Below are positions 8,209 to 12,481 of a DNA stretch of 12,481 nucleotides, in pieces (the first letter of the stretch is position 1; every line of letters begins with the position of its first letter). The notes beneath the pieces are model-generated. The model made no database searches. It was not told the origin of the DNA and saw only the letters and a program-made list of their open reading frames with translations. The position numbers and the translations under genes were made by a program. This DNA comes from Actinomycetota bacterium (GTDB lineage Bacteria > Actinomycetota > Actinomycetes > Nanopelagicales > Nanopelagicaceae), in contig WLQA01000011.1 in the NCBI GenBank assembly GCA_009698515.1, positions 1 to 12,481 of the forward strand, read 5' to 3'.

Positions 8209-8836
8209 ATTTTAAACCGTAGTAATTTTTGCGCTGTATATGTGCAGCGGTTTTAGCGAAATCCATTAATTTTTCCACCGTTGTAATTTGCATCGAGCCA
8301 AGCCTTTCAAACAAACCATGCAAAACTTCATTTGTAGCTTTTGCATCATCTAGCGCACGGTGATTTGGTTCAACCTTAGTTCCAAAGAACTCTGCCAATG
8401 TGCCTAATTTACAATTTGCAACTTCATCTCGGGTAAGAACTTGGCGAGCGATGGTTACAGTGTCTAGCGTTTGATACTTCGGCCAAGGTATTTCGATTTC
8501 GGAGGCAGCGCTCTTTAAAAAACCAAGATCAAATGGCGCATTGTGTGCAACCAAAATTGTTTCAATGTGACTGCCGGCAAAGTTTAAAAAGTCTGGTAAC
8601 ACCTCATCAATGATTGGAGCATTTGCCAGCATTTGATTGGTGATGCCAGTTAAATCGGTGATGTACTCTGGAATTGGTTTAAGCGGATTCACAAAGCTTT
8701 CAAACTCAGCGATAACTTCGCCACCTTTAACCTTCACAGCTCCAATTTCTGTGATGGCGGAGCCGGATTTAGGAGAAGGTCCAGTAGTTTCAAGATCTAC
8801 TATTAAAAATATGCCATCACTTAAATTTGTATCCAC
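8201..8836 (-). CDS. DEDDh 3'-5' exonuclease (DnaQ-like)
   Basis: A DnaQ-family 3'-5' exonuclease that removes nucleotides from DNA or RNA ends with two metal ions. Its 211 residues carry all the signature acids: D14 and E16 (VDLETTG), D103 (HNAPFDLGF), and H159 with D164 (HRALDDA). This is more like the accessory actinobacterial exonucleases than a proven proofreading subunit. In M. tuberculosis the gene beside trpD (Rv2191) is, as I recall, an exonuclease fused to a UvrC-type nuclease domain; here the protein ends about 40 residues after the exonuclease core, with no GIY-YIG part. The start is GTG (8834-8836), preceded six bases upstream by TATCTT, which suggests a leaderless transcript. 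It overlaps the end of trpD by 8 bases tail to tail. Confidence 0.92.
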   Translation of the reverse strand: MDTNLSDGIFLIVDLETTGPSPKSGSAITEIGAVKVKGGEVIAEFESFVNPLKPIPEYITDLTGITNQMLANAPIIDEVLPDFLNFAGSHIETILVAHNAPFDLGFLKSAASEIEIPWPKYQTLDTVTIARQVLTRDEVANCKLGTLAEFFGTKVEPNHRALDDAKATNEVLHGLFERLGSMQITTVEKLMDFAKTAAHIQRKNYYGLKSI

Positions 8837-8842
8837 AGTGGA

Positions 8843-8865
8843 AAGATACTTTAAAGTTCTGACAA
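8843..8865 (-). promoter_or_regulatory. Candidate leaderless promoter of exonuclease gene
   Basis: On the minus strand: TTGTCA (8865-8860), GAACTTTAAAG (8859-8849), -10 box TATCTT (8848-8843), then six bases and the GTG start. TTGTCA is only 11 bases from the -10, too close for an ordinary -35. The GAACTTnAAAG block recurs in front of the gene at 9569. Confidence 0.5.
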
Positions 8866-8879
8866 TGTATTTTGATGAA

Positions 8880-9500
8880 TTAGATCAAAAAGTAAGCTTT
8901 TATCGATGCCACGATCATTTCTACGGCAATGGCTGCCAAGAGTAGGCCAGCAATTTTGGCAACCAAATCAACTCCGGAGTCTTTAATTAATGCAAGTATT
9001 TTTGTAGAAAACATTAAGGTCAAACCAATAACTATATGAACAGCAATTATTGCAATAAACAATGCTGAGATTTGGCCCCAATCATTTGCATCTTGCACAA
9101 AAAGCATGGTTGTCACTATCGCACCAGGTCCAGCCAGAAGTGGCGTACCAAGTGGAACCAAAGCTACATTTTTACTTTTACCAGTTTTTTCTTCAGGTGC
9201 GTATCCAGTTAGCAAGCCAAGTGCTGTAATCAATAACAGCAAACCACCTGCTCCTTGCAGAGATGCAAATGAAATATTTAGGTAACCCAAAAGTACATTT
9301 CCAAATATGGCAAAGGAGATGATTACCGATAGCGAAATAAATGCACCTTGCCAAGCCATGCGACGTTTGCGTCTTTCACTCTCGCCGGCAACTAACCCTA
9401 AGAAAATCGGCGTTGCGCCTGGTGGATCAAGGATTACAAATAGGGTGACAAATGCCTGAGCACCAAAAGTTAATGCCGATACCGTTGCAATCTGATTCAT
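8880..9500 (-). CDS. MarC family integral membrane protein
   Basis: A MarC / UPF0056 family membrane protein of 206 residues, the usual size, with about six TM segments. Family signatures are clear: VILDPPGATPIFLGL near the N-terminus (about 23-37), VPLGTPLLAGPGAIVTT (about 113-129) and a final AKIAGLLLAAIAVEM helix. The family's transport substrate is not settled; the older link to multiple antibiotic resistance has not held up. It has its own leaderless-type promoter (TAAGAT six bases before the ATG). It ends 43 bases upstream of the exonuclease gene, which also has its own promoter. It diverges from the phosphatidylcholine synthase gene across a 68-base gap. Confidence 0.93.
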   Translation of the reverse strand: MNQIATVSALTFGAQAFVTLFVILDPPGATPIFLGLVAGESERRKRRMAWQGAFISLSVIISFAIFGNVLLGYLNISFASLQGAGGLLLLITALGLLTGYAPEEKTGKSKNVALVPLGTPLLAGPGAIVTTMLFVQDANDWGQISALFIAIIAVHIVIGLTLMFSTKILALIKDSGVDLVAKIAGLLLAAIAVEMIVASIKAYFLI

Positions 9501-9506
9501 AGTTGG

Positions 9507-9512
9507 ATCTTA
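9507..9512 (-). promoter_or_regulatory. Leaderless -10 box of marC-family gene
   Basis: TAAGAT on the minus strand, exactly six bases before the ATG at 9500, with no Shine-Dalgarno between. This is the textbook actinobacterial leaderless layout. An 8-bp palindrome GATATATC (9526-9533) lies upstream. Confidence 0.55.
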
Positions 9513-9538
9513 ACTCACCACATCAGATATATCCGTGC

Positions 9539-9579
9539 TTGCCTGAACTTCAAAGTTAGACTCCTTTGGTGAACTTTGA
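9539..9579 (+). promoter_or_regulatory. Leaderless promoter and inverted repeats at phosphatidylcholine synthase start
   Basis: TTGCCT (9539-9544), GAACTTCAAAG (9545-9555), -10 box TAGACT (9557-9562), six bases, then GTG at 9569. The region also holds an inverted repeat TCAAAGTT (9550-9557) / AACTTTGA (9572-9579) that brackets the -10 box and start codon, and a smaller AACTT-CA-AAGTT (9546-9557). A repressor bound here would block transcription; equally, the arms could form a hairpin over the start. The repeats are seen; the regulation is inferred. Confidence 0.5.
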
Positions 9580-10294
9580 GCAATCAAATAAAGGTTTAAT
9601 TCGCGCTGGCTGGGCATTACATGTTTTTACCGCCAGTGGCGTAATTTTTGCAATGATTTCTTTGCAAGCTGTAATTGATGGACGTATTCGAGATGGCCTG
9701 TTGTGGTTGTTATTGTGCCAAGTAATTGATGGCGTAGATGGACCTTTGGCTAGAAAAATTGATGTACAGATCCATGTTTTAAAAATTGATGGAAATATCT
9801 TAGATCTAGTTGTTGACTATGTAACTTGCGTTATTGTGCCGGTGGCATTCCTGGCGACTTCAAATTTATTACCAAACAACTTAGAAGCTGGATTAATTGC
9901 ATTAATTCTCATGACTTCAGCACTGTGGTTTGCTAGGTGCGATCAAGAATCTGACGATCATTGGTTTAATGGATTTCCAGCCTCTTGGAATTTAGTAGTT
10001 CCATCCTTCATTATTTTAAATGCTTCTCAGAATCAAGTTGTGGTTGTTTCTGTAATATTTGCGGCGCTATCGCTAACAAATTTTAAAATACCTCATCTGA
10101 CTAAGGTGGTATTTCTTCGAAGAGTTACCTTGCCGATAACTATTATTTATCTTTTGGATTTAACCTATTTGTCCTGGAACTTTGATGAAACTGCTGCTGT
10201 TAATTTAATGAGTATGCCTTATGTAATCTTGATTATTTTCCCGATTTACATTCTAATTATTTCAATTTATCGAACTTTTGTACGCAAGGATTAA
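9569..10294 (+). CDS. pcs: Phosphatidylcholine synthase (CDP-diacylglycerol - choline)
   Basis: A CDP-alcohol phosphatidyltransferase of 241 residues that should condense choline with CDP-diacylglycerol to phosphatidylcholine. The motif is the Pcs-specific form DGx2ARx12Gx3Dx3D: D57, G58, A61, R62, G75, D79, D83. Ordinary PgsA or PssA enzymes have x8 in place of x12. Other Pcs-like stretches are ALHVFTASG (16-24), DYVT (83-86) and WFNGFPASWNLVV (about 132-144). It is strongly hydrophobic, with about eight TM segments. I chose the GTG at 9569 over the TTG at 9566 because TAGACT lies six bases upstream of the GTG, giving a leaderless start like its neighbours. It diverges from the marC-family gene and its stop overlaps the stop of the facing gene by 4 bases. 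Pcs is best known from proteobacteria and spirochaetes. Family assignment is firm; choline as substrate is inferred from the motif. Confidence 0.87.
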   Translation: MNFEQSNKGLIRAGWALHVFTASGVIFAMISLQAVIDGRIRDGLLWLLLCQVIDGVDGPLARKIDVQIHVLKIDGNILDLVVDYVTCVIVPVAFLATSNLLPNNLEAGLIALILMTSALWFARCDQESDDHWFNGFPASWNLVVPSFIILNASQNQVVVVSVIFAALSLTNFKIPHLTKVVFLRRVTLPITIIYLLDLTYLSWNFDETAAVNLMSMPYVILIIFPIYILIISIYRTFVRKD

Positions 10295-10629
10295 TCAAGG
10301 TTTTCATCTGCCCAATTAATTACTGCGTCATAATGAAATTTCCCCAACCCGACTGCAACCTCTTCGTATGAATCTCTGTACGGGGAAGGCAAAATGTATG
10401 ACATTGCTAGCGATTTATAACTCTCACGATTTGGTTTCCAAAATTGCAGACAAAACTCATAATGCTCTTTTACTAGCTTTTGAACTAGAGGATCTGTAGG
10501 CGAGAGGTTATTTTTCATCGCCTCGGCAAAGCGCTGAGTTAGTTCACCAAAGATTTGGCTGAACTTCTGGTTCTCCTCTTTTGTATAACTATTTTGATAT
10601 TGAGAAGAGTGTATTCCGAATCTTTCCAT
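10291..10629 (-). CDS. Orphan TipAS-like ligand-binding domain protein
   Basis: A small soluble, mostly helical protein of 112 residues. The pattern VQKLVKEHYEFCLQFW ... SYKSLAMSYILPSPYRDSYE ... GLGKFHYDAVINWADENL resembles the TipAS domain found at the C-terminus of MerR-family regulators such as TipAL, which binds thiopeptide antibiotics. No MerR DNA-binding domain is present: an in-frame TAA lies two codons before the first ATG (10638). I chose the ATG at 10629 because AAGGG ends nine bases upstream; that AAGGG directly abuts the ATG at 10638, leaving no room. Choosing 10638 would add three residues. A possible -10 (TACCTT) is at 10671-10666. Resemblance is by eye and moderate. It could act as a drug-sequestering protein like the short TipAS form, or bind another small molecule. 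Confidence 0.65.
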   Translation of the reverse strand: MERFGIHSSQYQNSYTKEENQKFSQIFGELTQRFAEAMKNNLSPTDPLVQKLVKEHYEFCLQFWKPNRESYKSLAMSYILPSPYRDSYEEVAVGLGKFHYDAVINWADENLD

Positions 10630-10733
10630 GCCAGCCATCCCTTTTTACAAAGAATCCCTTCCCGAAAGGTATCTCATATGGCTAATATCCATGCTTAAGA
10701 TTTGGAAACTACGACCACTGAAATGAGCAGAAA

Positions 10734-12110
10734 ATGTCTCTAAGTAAAGATGCAAAGAGTTTTACCAAGATAACTCTTGATGAAAGTGAAATGCCAACTC
10801 AGTGGTACAACATCATTCCTGATCTGCCATCACCACCACCGCCACCATTACATCCAGGAACACATCAACCAGTTGGTCCAGCTGATTTGGCGCCATTGTT
10901 TCCTATGGATTTAATTTTGCAAGAGGTTTCTACAGATTCATATATTGATATTCCAGGTGAAGTTCTAGATGTGTATCGCACCTGGCGACCATCACCATTA
11001 TTTCGAGCACGTCGACTAGAACAACTACTTGATACGCCAGCTCGTATTTATTACAAGTACGAAGGTGTATCACCTGCGGGTTCGCATAAAACTAACACCT
11101 CTGTACCACAGGCTTATTACAACAAAAAGGCTGGCATTAAAAAATTAACCACCGAAACTGGTGCTGGTCAATGGGGAACTGCATTGGCTTTTGCTTGCGC
11201 ATTATTTGATATGGAGTGCGAAGTTTGGCAAGTTGGTGGCTCTTACGACATGAAGCCTTATCGCAGATTAATGATGGAGGTTTTCGGTGCAAAGGTTCAT
11301 CGTTCACCATCTCAATTAACTGAAGCTGGTCGCAAACTTGCACTTGATCCTAAGAATCATTCTGGTTCATTAGGAATTGCAATTTCTGAAGCGGTGGAGG
11401 CGGCAGTACAAGATCCATCTGTTGCGTATGCACTTGGTTCTGTGTTGAACCATGTTTTGTTGCACCAAACAATTATTGGCGAGGAAGCATTAAAGCAATT
11501 AGCAAAGGTGGGGGAAACTCCAGATTTACTAGTTGGCTGTACTGGCGGTGGCTCTAACTTTGCCGGTCTTTCCTTCCCATTTATTCGCGAAAAAATAAAA
11601 GGAAAGATGAATCCTGAAATTCGTGCAGTAGAACCTGCTTCATGCCCATCACTTACTCGCGGAACTTATGCCTACGATTTTGGTGACACAGCAGGAATGA
11701 CACCACTAATGAAGATGCACACCCTCGGTCATGATTTCATTCCAGATCCAATTCATGCCGGTGGACTTCGATATCACGGTATGGCGCCATTGGTTTCACA
11801 TATTTATGAATTGGGAATGATGACAGCTACAACTGTGGGTCAAAAGGAATGTTTCTCTGCAGCAGTTCAATTTGCTAGAACAGAAGGAATTGTTCCTGCT
11901 CCAGAGCCAACACATGCAATTGCTGTTGCAATTCAAGAGGCGTTGAAGGCAAAGGAAACTGGCGAGGAGAAAGTTATTCTTACTGCACTTTGCGGCCACG
12001 GCCATTTTGATCTTGCGGCATATGACCAATTCTTAAATGGAAATATGGTTGATTCAGTACTAACAGATGCTGACTTTGAAAAAGCTTTAGCAGCATTACC
12101 AGTGCTTTAA
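10734..12110 (+). CDS. trpB: Tryptophan synthase beta chain, TrpB2 type
   Basis: PLP enzyme joining indole and serine to make tryptophan. Its 458 residues and long N-terminal part (WYNIIPDLP, HPGTHQPVGP, LAPLFPM) are typical of the TrpB2 subfamily, which usually acts without TrpA. Motifs: PLP lysine K119 in SPAGSHKTNT, catalytic Glu E141 in TTETGAGQWG, phosphate loop CTGGGSN (269-275). Where related enzymes have Ser in SGHG or SGRG next to the PLP ring nitrogen, this one has Cys (C420, LCGHGHFD). The ATG at 10734 has only a weak GAG upstream; a -10-like TAAGAT sits at 10696-10701. No trpA or canonical trpB is in the window, so whether this is the main tryptophan synthase or an indole-salvage paralogue is open. 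Confidence 0.94.
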   Translation: MSLSKDAKSFTKITLDESEMPTQWYNIIPDLPSPPPPPLHPGTHQPVGPADLAPLFPMDLILQEVSTDSYIDIPGEVLDVYRTWRPSPLFRARRLEQLLDTPARIYYKYEGVSPAGSHKTNTSVPQAYYNKKAGIKKLTTETGAGQWGTALAFACALFDMECEVWQVGGSYDMKPYRRLMMEVFGAKVHRSPSQLTEAGRKLALDPKNHSGSLGIAISEAVEAAVQDPSVAYALGSVLNHVLLHQTIIGEEALKQLAKVGETPDLLVGCTGGGSNFAGLSFPFIREKIKGKMNPEIRAVEPASCPSLTRGTYAYDFGDTAGMTPLMKMHTLGHDFIPDPIHAGGLRYHGMAPLVSHIYELGMMTATTVGQKECFSAAVQFARTEGIVPAPEPTHAIAVAIQEALKAKETGEEKVILTALCGHGHFDLAAYDQFLNGNMVDSVLTDADFEKALAALPVL

Positions 12111-12128
12111 GTAATCTATTTTCTTAAG

Positions 12129-12157
12129 TGGACGATACTGGGATCGAACCAGTGACC
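12129..12157 (-). other. tRNA 3' fragment (T-arm and acceptor end), possible attachment-site scar
   Basis: On the minus strand 29 bases form the 3' end of a tRNA: variable-loop GGTC, T-stem ACTGG / CCAGT closing the loop TTCGATC, acceptor strand ATCGTCC and discriminator A, with no encoded CCA. It looks like the 3' end of an actinobacterial tRNA-Val (from memory). The expected 5' partner GGACGAT and the D-arm with GG are not found upstream. A GGAC at 12201-12198 would give a 73-base unit and five of seven acceptor pairs, but it lacks T8, A14 and a usual anticodon loop, so an intact tRNA is unlikely. Lone tRNA 3' ends are typical of attachment sites left by integrases; in this orientation the element would lie to the right. 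Confidence 0.55.
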
Positions 12158-12171
12158 ATATAGATCATGCC

Positions 12172-12184
12172 CTACAACTTGTAG
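12172..12184. repeat. 13-bp palindrome, possible operator
   Basis: CTACAA-C-TTGTAG is a perfect inverted repeat about 100 bases upstream of the TetR-family start. TetR-family regulators often bind such palindromes near their own promoter, so it may be the operator. That link is inference. Confidence 0.35.
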
Positions 12185-12244
12185 AAATCCCTACTTAGTC
12201 CGAATATTACACAGTGGTACAGATATTTCTATATCCTGGATGTT

Positions 12245-12250
12245 TAATAT
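12245..12250 (+). promoter_or_regulatory. Candidate -10 box of the TetR-family gene
   Basis: TAATAT, a good -10 match, about 36 bases before the ATG at 12287. An AGAAGGA (12257-12263) follows, in front of the six-codon frame MRNGAT, and a GGAG (12276-12279) in front of the regulator itself. No good -35 is seen. Confidence 0.35.
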
Positions 12251-12286
12251 TGTTACAGAAGGAACCATGCGGAACGGAGCAACTTG

Positions 12287-12481
12287 ATGAAGTCTAGCCG
12301 CAATGTTCCCAAGCTTGGATTTCCATCAGATTATGAAAATCTAACAGAAATGCATTCTCAGATTCTTGATCTGTCCGAAAAACTTCTTGGCACGCTTGGC
12401 GGAACTGGGTTGGAGTTAAAAAATATCGCCGCCCGCCTGCAAGTTAGTGCAAGTTTGATCAACCATTATTACAAAACTACT
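12287..12481 (+). CDS. TetR/AcrR family transcriptional regulator, N-terminal part
   Basis: The first 65 codons of a protein that runs off the right edge. After a tail of about 22 residues, residues 23-62 fit the TetR DNA-binding domain: a helix with HSQILDLSEKLL, a glycine turn GGTG, then ELKNIAARLQVSASLINHYY, matching the helix-turn-helix ending in the usual HYY or YYH. The start is the ATG at 12287 with GGAG seven bases upstream. The stop of a six-codon leader frame overlaps it by one base (TGATG). The ligand-binding part and target genes are outside the window, so its role cannot be told. Confidence 0.82.
   Translation, partial: MKSSRNVPKLGFPSDYENLTEMHSQILDLSEKLLGTLGGTGLELKNIAARLQVSASLINHYYKTT

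Larger units (their letters stand above)
12111..12286. other. Intergenic region between trpB2 and the TetR-family gene
   Basis: 176 bases without a convincing protein gene. It holds the tRNA-like 3' fragment (12129-12157), the palindrome at 12172-12184, a likely -10 box for the right-hand gene, and a six-codon leader frame (ATG at 12267, reading MRNGAT, stop overlapping the next start). I see no strong rho-independent terminator after trpB2; the only stem there is the T-arm of the tRNA fragment, with no T-run after it. Confidence 0.7.

Noticed and set aside
10723..10743. Short frame MSRKCL overlapping the trpB2 start as a tryptophan leader peptide
   Set aside because: It has no Trp codons, no good ribosome binding site, and no attenuator hairpins follow.
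12129..12201. Intact functional tRNA gene on the minus strand
   Set aside because: Two acceptor pairs fail, T8 and the D-loop signature are absent, and the anticodon loop has eight bases without T33. Listed as a fragment instead.
1..12481. CRISPR arrays, insertion sequences, toxin-antitoxin or defence gene clusters
   Set aside because: No repeated spacer-like units, transposase motifs, terminal repeats or typical small paired genes were seen on either strand.

Overview
The window reads as a densely packed, AT-rich chromosomal segment of an actinobacterium. Its gene content and family sequences are actinobacterial: cytochrome bc1 with a diheme QcrC, a three-helix Rieske protein with a Tat motif, and a corynebacterial-type PutA. 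Intergenic gaps are very short, several genes overlap, and many promoters look leaderless. A streamlined freshwater lineage such as the acI group (Nanopelagicales) would fit, but that is inference. Nothing here fixes the genus.

Layout: (1) 3-2597 (+): 3' part of bifunctional proline dehydrogenase / P5C dehydrogenase putA, entering from the left edge. (2) 2614-6632 (-): the operon ctaE-qcrC-qcrA-qcrB, read right to left. It encodes subunit III of the aa3 oxidase and the whole bc1 complex, so it is the core of the actinobacterial bc1-aa3 supercomplex. (3) Diverging from ctaE, 6752-8208 (+): a small stand-alone receiver-domain protein, then trpD. (4) 8201-9500 (-): a DEDDh exonuclease and a MarC-family membrane protein. 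(5) 9569-10294 (+): an enzyme with the full phosphatidylcholine synthase motif. (6) 10291-10629 (-): an orphan TipAS-like ligand-binding domain. (7) 10734-12110 (+): a TrpB2-type tryptophan synthase beta chain. (8) 12111-12286: a gap holding a tRNA 3' fragment on the minus strand and a short palindrome. (9) 12287 to the right edge (+): the N-terminal DNA-binding part of a TetR-family regulator.

How it fits together: proline oxidation by PutA feeds electrons to the quinone pool, and QcrABC plus cytochrome oxidase (CtaE) pass them to oxygen. TrpD and TrpB2 belong to tryptophan synthesis but lie apart. The order exonuclease - trpD - ctaE - qcrCAB, with trpD and ctaE divergent, matches the arrangement I remember from Mycobacterium tuberculosis (Rv2191-Rv2196), so the block is old and conserved.

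Most interesting points: a tRNA-Val-like 3' end without a proper 5' half, which may be an attachment-site scar next to the TetR gene; a degenerate receiver protein wired divergently to ctaE; a phosphatidylcholine synthase in an actinobacterium; and a repeated promoter design (TAnnnT, about 6 nt, start codon) with a shared upstream box in front of two genes. I found no CRISPR array, insertion sequence or plainly new multi-gene system.
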